64,000 bases of DNA from Lineus longissimus. Lineage: Eukaryota > Nemertea > Pilidiophora > Heteronemertea > Lineidae. Both the position numbers and the translations under genes were made by a program. Below are positions 20,901-30,690 of the stretch, one piece after another. The notes beneath the pieces were generated by a model. That model saw only the letters and a list, made by a program, of their open reading frames with translations, did not search any database and was not told the DNA's origin. The stretch covers positions 2,046,001-2,110,000 of the forward strand of contig NC_088314.1 of assembly GCF_910592395.1 (NCBI RefSeq), given 5' to 3'. Within the stretch, counting starts at the first letter, position 1, and each line of letters opens with the position of its first letter.

Positions 20901-23842
20901 ATGGCCATCACAGAGTCGTGAGGTGGTTAAACGATACCTCTATTTACTTTGATCCGACTCGGAACGTGGATGTCTTAATTAACCACAAATAAAGCAAGGG
21001 GGTCTGTATCCAGTTTAGGTGAGTAATGGGCGCGTTGGATAATGAGGATGGAGGGGATAACGACCTAATGCTATCAGAGGTATAACACACGAGACCACTT
21101 TCATTACCCTACGGAACAATCAGTGAGGGTGTTCACGTATTGGGATGAGTTCCTTTTCTAGGCTGAGATAGAAGACTGGTGATGGCTTTTTAGATGTCAT
21201 CACTTTCGATGATGGTGAAAATAACCACATCACCGGTGCCTAATCATCATCACAGTTGTAAGATCCACATTCGTGACGAGTAGAGAGAGCACTCTTTACC
21301 AAGAGCCAATGCACAACCATATTTTACCTTGAGACCGCACATGCTTTAATTGCCTTCATCAATTTAAACTTTTCAATCTTCTATCACCTGCCCTATCTTC
21401 GCTAATGACTGTAGATTAACAAACAACGTAAGCTTTTTCAATGTCTGCTGATGATAGATGCGACATATTATGTATATATCACTTGATGATTTATATCTCG
21501 ATCGCCCAAAACCTGATTAAAATTTGCTCGCCTTATATAAGTACATTGTAATTAGGACAACGCTGAGTTGATGGCCGGGTGGAACAGAAAATGCTCGTTT
21601 CATTACCCAATAAAGCATCATATTGTTAGACGGGGCCATCAAGTGTGAATAAGGGAGGTGGGAAAGTTGTTAAATATCCCTCTTGGTCATCATAACCATA
21701 AGATTAAATGTAAATCTTAATAACGAGCAAGTATAGCCCATGAGTATCAAGTTAGTTATTGATAAAGGGGAAACTGCATATCTGATGAGGGTAACGGGAA
21801 ATGAATGGTCGCCTGTCTACACATGTTCCCTTATCTTTGCTTTATCCTTTGTGGGGCCACTGTACTTCTGGCACACCATGCCGGAATGTATCCAGAATGA
21901 TCATTGAGTCAACTGTTAGCCTTGAACTCCAACAGAGTCGAGCCACCCAGTCTCAGCAACGAGCATATTATGGGCTCTGTTTGAAGAAGAAATAACGTTA
22001 GTTCATCTTGTCTGGGTTTATTATATGAGAAAGAAAGCCTTTTTCATTTGTTGAACTTATAAAAAATGATACCATTGATTACAATTGGAAGGAAGAAGAA
22101 ACGCCAGAGTAATACTCTGAAACTCATTTGTATCATATTCAGCGCAAACATTGGTAGTAAAGGCCAAATTAGCCCATTACCAATGTCGTCTGCGAAAAGT
22201 GTATTTACTACAGGGAAGAATCGGAAGATGCACGCTATTGCTCAAATAATGTACAACGCTAACAAATCAACTCAACATGGAGCGCACTGTTAGGATGCTA
22301 ACTATGATCATGTCTGTAACTAAATATTTCGCCATCAACAATTTACTTTGTTAACCAAATAGAGAAAATAATGATATGCAACTTGCGACGGAATTGCTGG
22401 TGCTGGAAGTTAGATGAATAGACTGCATGAACTTAGTATCCAGTACGGACATTCGAGAGCGGAAACTTGGTCTGTTAAACTAGAATGCAGTTTAGTGGCC
22501 TCTGGTCTACCAATGTATGCAACTGTTCATCCGCGGGTTCACCAGGAACAAATAGCTACATCAACAACGCTAATGGATTTCTGACACAATCTATGTTTGT
22601 GCGAAGTATAGGCAATGGACAACCGACACTTAAGGTGCGGGTCCTTATACTCATGCTAGAGCACCGAAGGTCCATCGCTGCATCGTCTGGAACGCTCGAC
22701 CGGGCAAAACATGGTAATGGACATCCGCTCCAAACCTGCTATGGCATATACAAGCAAGAAGAGTTTGACAGAGAAAGTTATCGTTTGTCACCAAAGCTTC
22801 ATTTCGTGGCTGGTGCTTTCCACCTGAAACAGCCCCAGGATATCCTACAGACGGCGATTGGGGCTTTTATCGTGTTTCGTGAACCGGGCCGTTTTGAAGG
22901 GGTGGGGAAACTCAAAGGTTATAATAATCAGAGGGTCAGTAGTGCTCAAGAACTGTCGCAATCTCGACGAAGCTTATGACTATCAGAGAGTGGCTGCGTC
23001 ACATTCATAAGAAGGTTCATTGGGCGCATCTACTCCTTCAGGATAAAAAGGGAAACTGCTGAGAATGTTTAACGATTATACCAATTACCAAGTTACTAAG
23101 CTAATGTTCTCTTTTACGAAATAGGGGAAGTATAATATCAGTACTGTATCATACCACATCACAACAAATCATGGAAAGATGTAAACTTAGAGTAACCAGC
23201 CTAAAGATGTAAATAATCATTCTTACCTGGTGCATCGTACCGTTCCACTGCAGAATAATGGATAGACCGTACAGGATTGTTCATCGAATTCACCAAGTCG
23301 TAGATGAGAGCATAGGTGAAAACCACCGCGACAACGGCGAGCAAGATATATATAAAAGTGAAGAAAGTCCGTATACACTGCTGTCGTCTGTTGTTGATAA
23401 CGTTAGGTTTTCCAACATACTCCGCTTCCAGTGGACCATCAACACTGAGTTCAGAATCTAACAAGTTGATGGATTTTTGTTTTTTAATGCAAGGTCGAGG
23501 ATTTTTCCTTTCCTTCCGTTGGGTTTTGTCTGGGTCGATCTTATCCGCGTCTGCGTCTGGTATCGGCACGCACCCATCCGGCAACGGTGGCCCGTAATAT
23601 CCAATGTCTTTTCCTTCTTTGTCTGGTGGTTTCCCACTATCCTCGGAGTCTCTCGAAGCCTTATTATCGTCCATATCACAGCCTAGAAGTGCAGTCTTAG
23701 CGTTGATATGGTTCCCCACGTTATTCGACTCAGGACAGAAACCCGGGTTACTCTCCGGCGAACTATCTATAAAATGCAAATCAAAAGAAACAGAAGGTGC
23801 CTTCCTATTGGTATGATTGGCTCTCAGCATGTGACCTTCCAT
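5906..23842 (-). CDS. PACC1: Proton-activated chloride channel 1 (TMEM206) orthologue
   Basis: Five minus-strand exons (23842-23227, 7699-7625, 7404-7176, 6715-6565, 6217-5906) join in phase to 1383 nt, 460 codons plus stop. PACC1 is a trimeric two-helix chloride channel opened by extracellular acid at the plasma membrane and endosomes. Exon 1 holds a long hydrophilic N-terminus, TM1 at about residues 158-181 and the signature ERYDAPG. Exon 2 gives GIAIFPGGAKLLSC (human GIAFYPGQAQLLSC). Exon 3 gives the TYDDPF segment, exon 4 GLRMWIKL, exon 5 FFEWKD and TM2 starting PWSIGAGLCG. A Lys at about residue 415 (TLHKGYQLAQ) aligns with human K319, known to set anion selectivity. The cytosolic N-terminus makes it about 110 residues longer than human (350). 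Intron 1 is 15,527 bp and full of repeats. Confidence 0.93.
7700..9927. other. PACC1 intron 1, proximal part; no feature recognised
   Basis: Intronic on the minus strand. It has a short poly-G tract near 8683 and AT-rich stretches. Short open frames on both strands show no family motif and lack convincing splice sites. Confidence 0.5.
9928..10382 (+). mobile_element. Degenerate Ty3/gypsy reverse transcriptase fragment, copy B, between short direct repeats
   Basis: The plus strand carries the same MDFVNGYWQIKL block as copy A at about 10021-10070, followed in another frame by FLFVADDGLL, which fits the YxDD box. Stops and frame changes make it non-functional. The core is flanked by direct repeats of GA-T(7-8)-ACCAGCAG at 9928-9945 and 10366-10382. 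The similarity to copy A stops at the right-hand repeat. It sits inside PACC1 intron 1, antisense to the gene. Confidence 0.65.
10383..11599. other. Unassigned intronic DNA downstream of the RT relic
   Basis: A plus-strand frame stays open from 10754 to 11233 and a minus-strand frame from about 10720 to 10530, but neither shows a family motif or good exon borders. It could be further decayed retroelement sequence; this is a guess. Confidence 0.3.
11600..11799 (-). CDS. Isolated exon spanning the junction of two fasciclin (FAS1) domains
   Basis: The exon has an acceptor (cttctttgcag) and a GTAAAA donor. It reads GANGVIHILDQVML, the conserved C-terminal H2-type motif of FAS1 domains (NGVIHVIDxVL). 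About 17 residues later FSTLVEATKTAGVAETLA matches the beginning of the next FAS1 repeat. FAS1 proteins are secreted or membrane-attached adhesion molecules. Start phase is 0 and end phase is 2. No partner exons were found nearby. It lies on the same strand as PACC1 inside its first intron, so it may be a nested gene, an insertion of duplicated exons, or a relic. Confidence 0.6.
11800..15462. other. PACC1 intron 1, middle part; no feature recognised
   Basis: No long repeats and no motif-bearing reading frame. A minus-strand frame near 13.4-13.6 kb contains a hydrophobic run (SILWMVLTTLMLVWSGFFF) but has no homologue that I recognise. Confidence 0.4.
15463..16459. repeat. Satellite of 14 units, about 69-74 bp each
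   Basis: Fourteen head-to-tail copies of a unit that runs from GATTATTGAACC through GGCCACATGAGCTGAAACC to AGTTCTGCAAAAGCAT. Two forms alternate irregularly: a short form with CCATGAATGCCTTGGCC and a long form with CCTTGCAATGCCTTGCCTGGCC. Units differ by only a few bases; the last one is truncated and diverged. Located in PACC1 intron 1. Confidence 0.95.
16460..17815. other. Intronic DNA between satellite and LTR element
   Basis: Nothing coding recognised. An 11 bp inverted pair beginning TTAACTCCGC (about 17097 and 17172) could mark a 77 bp MITE relic, but the arms are short. Confidence 0.35.
17816..18473 (-). repeat. 3' LTR of the element
   Basis: Begins (element strand) TGTTACAGAGTC and ends CTACAACA. 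A 17 bp imperfect palindrome, ACAGAG-N5-CTCTGT, sits at its 5' edge. An AATAAA signal on the element strand lies at 17912-17917, about 100 bp before the LTR end, as expected for an R/U5 boundary. Confidence 0.93.
18474..18484 (-). other. Polypurine tract
   Basis: AAGGGGGAAGG on the element strand lies directly against the 3' LTR, the expected place of second-strand priming in LTR retroelements. Confidence 0.8.
18642..19619 (-). CDS. Single 325-codon protein of the LTR element, function unknown
   Basis: ATG at 19619 is about 145 bp from the 5' LTR and the TAA is about 170 bp from the 3' LTR, so the frame fills the interior. The N-terminal part has a Trp-rich strand (FTVTLHWKK) followed by a basic block with RRKSIRKRERDKRRLADYLERKR spread over about 25 residues. 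The middle is polar and low in structure; the C-terminal third is more ordered (PLDMWDVDRRF). There is no zinc knuckle, aspartic protease or RT motif. A strand-plus-basic-block arrangement recalls small proteins I associate with invertebrate retroelements, but that resemblance is from memory. A gag-like or nucleic-acid-binding role is inference. Confidence 0.8.
   Translation of the reverse strand: MTVQLPKELEFSMRTFGLHVLQSEWNFHVDTEGFTVTLHWKKADHVIKESSENSPVLFANRRKSIRKRERDKRRLADYLERKRIKDSAGKRKGDIKVSYKEPAYDRRDLNFEPVQFKSNSFIDQEQSKTDIGYHSQQYGDKNTAKSSSDPRTYSTTMDTPNVLKQAIAPPCYREMVEKRPMVQVESVIDSSNSSEKDSACDDMEKGKGAIECNDLNFDYIVDLSPSWNLKQVCISSNLFRTTPNTRTALPSVATLHMDRDATVDDCVREYSKTVLGTIAYVNNISVQFCPFQDSWPLDMWDVDRRFQIGNLPSLTPDPVVYLTFK
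19742..19764 (-). other. Primer-binding site complementary to a tRNA-Ile 3' end
   Basis: The 23 bases next to the 5' LTR read, on the plus strand, as a tRNA 3' end: TTCAATCC (T loop) then CCGTACTGGCCACCA. Animal tRNA-Ile(AAU) typically ends CCCCGTACGGGCCACCA, so tRNA-Ile is the likely primer; this allows for one acceptor-stem change and is inferred from memory. Confidence 0.75.
19765..20422 (-). repeat. 5' LTR of the element
   Basis: Same length and, by eye, same sequence as the 3' LTR, including AATAAA at 19861-19866 on the element strand. It should contain the element's promoter; an AT-rich TATTTATAG lies on the element strand near 20250. Confidence 0.93.
20423..23226. other. PACC1 intron 1, distal part; no feature recognised
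   Basis: A plus-strand frame is open from 22485 to 22979 (about 164 codons) but has no motif, and it may be chance. Nothing else was recognised. Confidence 0.4.
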
Positions 23843-26800
23843 GTTTTGCTATCAGTTGCGGTACACAGTTGGCGACACACCAGCAACTTATCTCAACTAA
23901 CTTTCCGTTCCGTCAGATTCAAAGCCATTTCGGAGAAATTGATGAGATCTATCGCTCATTTATAATCCCTTGCAAACTCTGCTACCACAGACAGAGGTAA
24001 GCCACCTAGGTCCGAAGTATCTTGCCAGATAATCGTTTAGCTCGGTGTTAACAAGTAAAAACTTCCATTTGCACCTGCACAATACGCATTCCAAAGAAGA
24101 TATCACAACAGGTTCATACCCGCTCAAGGTAAAGGCAATCAGTTACAGAAATTTTTTTTAAGAGGCGTCAGAAGTAGCTACAATCGTGTCCATCAGGCCC
24201 TTACATACCGATCGCCACCTCAATCCACCTTCGGGATCGCATGAAGGATGGTACTACGATCTAAAGAAAGTGGTCCTCTCATTCCTCCAAAGCTTGGTCC
24301 ACCTCGGAGACTCGGAATAGTTTCGCGTGATTGCATTCACATTTCTTGCCTCAAAGCTTCGTTTACACTTGTTTGGTTGACGATGTACTATAGGGGCCTA
24401 CGGGATGAACATTTCTTTCTTCGGTTTTCAACTGCAATGTAATATGACTTTTTTGACCAGGAAATGCTACTTTGCAATGGAAAACTCACGTAGATGATAT
24501 CCCATTGCGTAGACAGTCGTAGATAACACCTAAGCAAATTCGTTAAGGAAAAAAATACACGTCGAAAGGCAGTTGTTTGAGACTAAACCTGATGATGCAT
24601 CTGTTACTTACACCTTAGGCGCTTTCAGTGCGTGTGTGTCGTTGCTTATGTGCTTGGCGAACACACGCTGCTCTTCTCGGCCTCAACAAAGGTAAGGCTG
24701 GAAAAATTATCAGTAAAGAGCCAGAACAGTCCTGTGGCATCTGCTTATAATTCGTAAGACGTATATAGTCCTCCCAAGTAAGATGCTGCTGTTAACGGCA
24801 ATCAAATCCTTTCCTTAAAAAGTGCAACGATGATGTACTTTTAGTATTCCCACGAAGTTAAGTAAAGTGGCATAAAAACCTTTTCGACTTGGACGGATGT
24901 TTCATCTTTCTCAAAGTTGATGTTGCTCAAGCCACGGTGTTATTTTATGCAACGGAGAAAGATTGGTTGTTTTGCCTGAGTAACAGTTGATCAATATTTC
25001 CAGTTACACTTGTGTGGTGACAACACGTCGTTCGAGATATAGTCCTTCAAGAAGTATCGAAGAGCATCTTCAACATCCATAATGATACTGTTCGGAACAA
25101 GGATGTATTCCGGAGGTACAAACACCTGTCGGAGAGACGCACAAGATTATCCCTGCGATACAAGTTCACATTTAAATACAGCACAGCGCAACCTTGTGCC
25201 AAGGTATCGAGAAAGCTATCAACATTGCTTGTTAATCCAACCAACCTCGTCAGGTTTTAGCTGTGCTAGGGTAACCGGTTTGTGCCTGTTACCCAGAGGC
25301 TGCAGAACATAAGGATGGATTGATGTTGGTTTCTGGTATCGCTTTATGGCTGTTTAAATGATTGAAGTTAGTGTTATTTCTTGCTCTGCCGGGCCAGGAT
25401 GAGGCAGATGCCATACCTATAAGATACAACATGATAAATGTGTTACTGGCGAGCGTGGAGATGGGCCAGTGAAGTCAATAAAGAAGTGATCAGGTCAACT
25501 CAAGCATCGATAACGATCGACAGAGTAATTGATCAAGATTGGCAGTTATGAGGAGCCGATTGGCAGTTCCTGCTATGTGTTTTAAGCAGACTCATGAAAA
25601 AGTACATGAATTTATCGAAATAGTGCTTTAGAAGCCAGGATCGAGTAAAAAATTCGTTGGCGTCAACTTGTCTTGGCGTTGCTGAAGAGAAAACGCCTAA
25701 CAAACAGTTGACTTAACTTCTTTCAATCATCTGACCTCTGGTGTTTTTCCTTGCGAAAATTACTAAAAATCACCTCTGTATTTCCGCTCAAAGTCCTTTG
25801 AATGGACTATTTGCCACCTGGCAACTTATCAATGACGGAAGCTGGTTTGTTGAGATTTCCTTAGGGAAATCATGATGATCGATGGTAAGCAAAAGACGGT
25901 GTGCCTGTCGGAGCAGCCCTGTGATCATTTCGTCTCCTAGAACGTGGGTCGAGGCGTATGGGGCAAATTATATGTTCCTTGGCGATATCCCCGTAATCTT
26001 CCGTCACCATTTCACCGATCAAATGCAAATCTGATTAATCGCCCATGTTTAATTCCCGAACGTGTCGTGATTCAAGATACTGCAATCGTAATAGACCACA
26101 AACGTTGGGGAGCTGGGCTCAGGCAAATCCTTATAGTAGTACGTTTTGGCAATTTACATGCATTTGCGGTGGGCTCTGAGCGGAAAACGACTCTTGAAGA
26201 GCCAATATGTACTAGGCCTACCTTGACCACCTTCGCGCTGGTTTGAAGTAAGATTGCTCGCACTTAAGAACACGTCACTTCTCAAACACACGTTTCGATG
26301 CCGTACATGTGCTCCATGTGCTTAATGAATTTCCCAGCTGAATTTACAAAATCACAAGTAATTATATTCCTTTTGTTTTAGAGTAACATGTGCTGCTGTG
26401 CTTGTATTGGAGATCATGCTCGTTATTGTCAACAATATAAAGCTTTTTAATTTTAATGATCCGCACAGCTGCTGCAGATGTATACACGCACGGTAGTGCG
26501 GGCCCAGTATATATCATTTCAATATCAAAAGCATTGTCTCAAACCGCTGATTCAACGTTCCTGCAGCATTGTATACAGGGTGTATCAAAAGATTTTGATA
26601 TTTTGATAGCACACATACCGGTAACTCAGCTGCATTTTCAAACTATGTTGCATGGTCTTGTGGCCGAACCTTGGACCCTTTGAACAGAGGAGAACAATGA
26701 CCGACCACGGCAACTCTCAGCATTCCAAAGGACAACAGACAGATAGACCAACATTCCTTCATGTCGTTAAGATATTCTGACATTCGGGCTGATAATTAAG

Positions 26801-29800
26801 TACACCAGGTTACTAGTAATACCCTGACTCTGATCCACCTATGCATCTATGATTGAGAAAGTAACCATCTCGTTACAGACACGCTGTGACAGATTCCCCA
26901 TATGAAAGAGCAGGGACTCCACCATACCGTTCATCCATACAAGATGCAGATTTGCGTTAGTCAATTCGGTCCGACATCCAATGAATAATTCTCTCAGTTA
27001 AATCCCCAAACACGGATGTGATACACATACATGTACATATATATCCAAGATATCCCCAGTCTGGAAGTTCCCATGTGGCTGCGACCATCACTCTTGGCGT
27101 AGCCACTCACTCAGATATTGGTAACAAGTTCAACTACCCTCAAGCCCCTGGCCTGTCGGTCTATGGGCACCATTGGCTAGAAAGTATCGTCGAGATCAAA
27201 GGGAAAGCCGGCAATTACCATTGACTCTTAAGATAGGCAAATACAGGCCAGGAGTAAAATTGCCACTTAAAGATAGCACACAAATGAATACTTTATCCAG
27301 AGAAGATGTTCTCGTTCCATCTCCAAATGAATAAGTAATTCCCTGAAGCAGAATACATAGCCATCATACTCCAATTTGAAAGGCTTGCTGATACGTACCA
27401 GTGATATTGCCACGGGAATAACAGAGGAAGCCACTTTCAATATTTGTTTCGTGGCTTCAGAAATGAATAATCCTCCTCACGTTGACTCTGACTAAGAATC
27501 GCAACTGCGATTTCATGTTTTCCTGATGAAGAATTGGTCATATCACGTTTGTTGGAACGAAAGGTTAGAAGTTATCGACGAGTGGATCCACAGTGAACAA
27601 CTGTAACACTCTAGATTGCCAAGAAGACAACAGAACAAAACAGAGAACACATGTATACCTAGCCTTCGACGAGCCAACAACGGGATAGAGATCTTCATCG
27701 TAGACTTAGATCTTTATCGTCAATATGAATGAAGTGACACTGACATGGAGGAGGTTTATGATATTCCTGTAATGACAGCTCCCGTGAGGTTATAGTCATA
27801 ACGCACTGTCGGCACCACAGGATGAGAACAACGTTGTGAATTCCAAGTGCATGCATGTAGCTCCTCGAGAAGAGTCATAGTCACATCGCGCACAGCGTAG
27901 TTTGTATCGGCGAGTATGATATACATGTATTAGCATCTAGCGCTCCTGCCTTGAAAGGATAGCTAAAGGATCACGATCACGATAGGTTGAAAAGTAACGT
28001 TATCCTACGTAACACTACAAACACAGTCACCGTCTACTTACAGACTCGCCATCATTGCGTCGCGTTCTCCTGGCCTTGGGATAGCTTACCCCAACTCAGC
28101 TGTAATGGCAACCTCTCCTTTACCCTTCACTGAATAAAGCTCGTCAGTTCTTTGGCAATCATGATGGTTTTCTCCCATTGCTCTGCATTCGCATAATCAT
28201 TTATTGATGTTGATGAAACATTGACCCTTGCACAGCTTGGCCGAGGTTGAAACGTTTGTTTGGCTTGGATGAGCTGGGCTGTTATCTCACTGGCAGAGTA
28301 TCCTTTTGCATCCTTCTACATATACACGTATATTGATTTCCTCGTAAAAGTTACCTCGAGTGTGCTGCAAGTTGAAGAATACAGGAGACGTAATGCCGAC
28401 ACAAAGATGATGCCGTAGTACTGGATATGCCACTTATAACTTCAAAGTGACACGCTGACATTAGTGGGCGCTTGAAGGCCATATATCCACACCGTCTTCC
28501 ACTAGAGTCGTCTTGCTCAGTAGTCTACCTGTCGAGAGGTGACCTCGAGTGCGTTGTCAAGCTAATTCGCCCTCACCCTTTCCCACGAGAGCCATTCTGC
28601 ACCCCTCTATTGATTTCGGTGGAATACCTTATTCGGCTGTTACCTTAGAATCCTCGCGCCGGAGGATGAAACATTGAAATTGGCTCTGACAGCACAGGAA
28701 TCCTTCTCTATCCTACCCAAGCTATCCAAGCATTGGTAATTACATGATGCGTAGCGTTGGGCTTTTACGGGATTTGGTAGTAATTGATCATCAATAATGT
28801 ATTTCCTTTGGCACCACGTCTACCTTTTCTGTCGCCAGGGCAAATATAGATTGGGATGACTGCGAAATGAGCTTCGGTGTTCTTCACGGGCCACCTATCT
28901 AATGAGCTTTGCGCGGTAAGGTTGATTTGGGAATACAGCTGGGTATGATAGTCTGGCTAGCAATTCGTCCAGAGAGATGGAGTCGCCACGAACCTGATGG
29001 GACCTTCTTGTGTCAATGGACTCGTCCTTCCTGTTCTACAACAAATACCCCTTTGGCTACAGTGCTAATAATGTCAAGCAATAAAATCTAGAGCAGTCAC
29101 CTTTTGTCTGTTGGCCCAGCCATTTCAGTATTGACAATGCTCTCACGTACTGTATAATAGTATATCGTTCGTAAATATCCTCTGTTACATTCTCCATCGG
29201 AAAGGCAGATGCTCTGCTCGTTATAGCATGATGGCTTTGACTGACACAAGGTGATTGGCATGATAAGCGAAAGTCACGTACACAGAACTGACAGAAAATC
29301 CCCATAATTAGCGGACCAACTCTCACTGATTTAGTCAGCTGGCGTACGAGGAAGCCTCAGCGTCCCCGCATATATAGAACTCAACAAGGAACAAGATGCC
29401 TCATTCGTAGGTTACCGTGCTTTCAGATTTTGATCGAGGTTGTCATTTGCTTCCTGTGGATTCATGGTCCCCTTCATTGATCCTGGTTTGGGACTCTTGG
29501 GCGTTCTTCCTTTGCAATGTGATGGGAATTAGATGCTCCGGCTCATTAAAATGCCTGTGGCAGACATGGAGTCCGCTTCGGGGAGACTTGGCGTTGGGTG
29601 GATGGGCCGTATGGCTCTCAGACTTGTTGAGATGTAATAATGTACGGGGGCGATTTAGAGGAGCTCACTCGGCAAATACCAAGTGAGGGCCGCTAGGGAG
29701 TGGGAATTGCCAGACTTTATGAATGAATTGCCCGGCCTATCGCCAAGGTCTAGCTATTTGAAGAGGGGCAATCATTCGGGTTGCTTATACCAATGAACGC

Positions 29801-30690
29801 CGCCAGGAAATCTAGGAAGGAATGGTTCCGTGAATGACACTTAGCCAGTCAATTTCCTGTTGCATTAGCCTCCGAGTCCGTTTTTGTCTAGGACGTTGCA
29901 GATTACCTGGAAGCACAAATGTAACAGAGTTGATGAACTGCGCGGCATCTGCGTGATCGTTTCGCAGCCTTCACGTAGCACTTCAAGAAAACGAATAACG
30001 AAAAAAAAGACAACATTACAGAGATTACAGTTTTGCAAGAGTTTATTCGTGGAAGAAAGGAAACAAACGGGAACAATTGACAATGACATCACGACAATTA
30101 TACTTGTTGAGCGTAGCCGGTGTCTTCTGGCCAAAGCCGTCTTCCTCGACGCCTCATAATGCTTTCAGGGTAGGTGATGACCCACAGTATCTTGGATATG
30201 AGTGACCACTTTACTAAGCCTCCACTTGTCGGTGACTGACTTGGCCAGGTTCGCCTTCAATATCGCCAGTGTCTTGCTCTCAAGATACGCTGAAGAGAAT
30301 AAAGTACGTGTCAAAGAATATGTTGAGAAATCAAAATCATCGTTTCCTGTGCGGTACATTGATATCTGTTACATCCGACCATTTCGAGCTTAAATTGAAC
30401 CACCTGCGTGCTAGTAAAAGCAAACTTAACTCGGTGTTAACCTTAACTTTGCGCTGAGTCTGATGTTGCTGGAGAATGTTCCACGTTAAAACGAAGGCCA
30501 AGTTCGTAACGTGTTTTGAACAGCCGGTCCCTGTCCTTGCAAGGTTGATTAACTGCCATGGAAACGTCCAACACCAGCCAAGAGTCAATTTAAAGTTGAT
30601 TTCAGCGAGAATTTTGTTCTTCCTGGATTTTCTTGGCCTTTCTCATGGCGTAACAATTAATCCATTGTTACCACCATTGCCATCACTTAC
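23843..30690. other. Gene-poor stretch between PACC1 exon 1 and the VWA gene
   Basis: PACC1's promoter should lie just above 23842. No motif-bearing reading frame was found. A minus-strand segment 29907-29980 has an acceptor, a GTAATC donor and phase that would follow the last VWA exon, but its 24 codons show no family signature. Downstream exons of the VWA gene are expected somewhere here, because its last exon placed here ends in mid-codon at a splice donor. Confidence 0.4.

Noticed and set aside
22485-22979. Plus-strand frame of about 164 codons
   Set aside because: No recognisable domain or exon borders, and it lies in the PACC1 intron.
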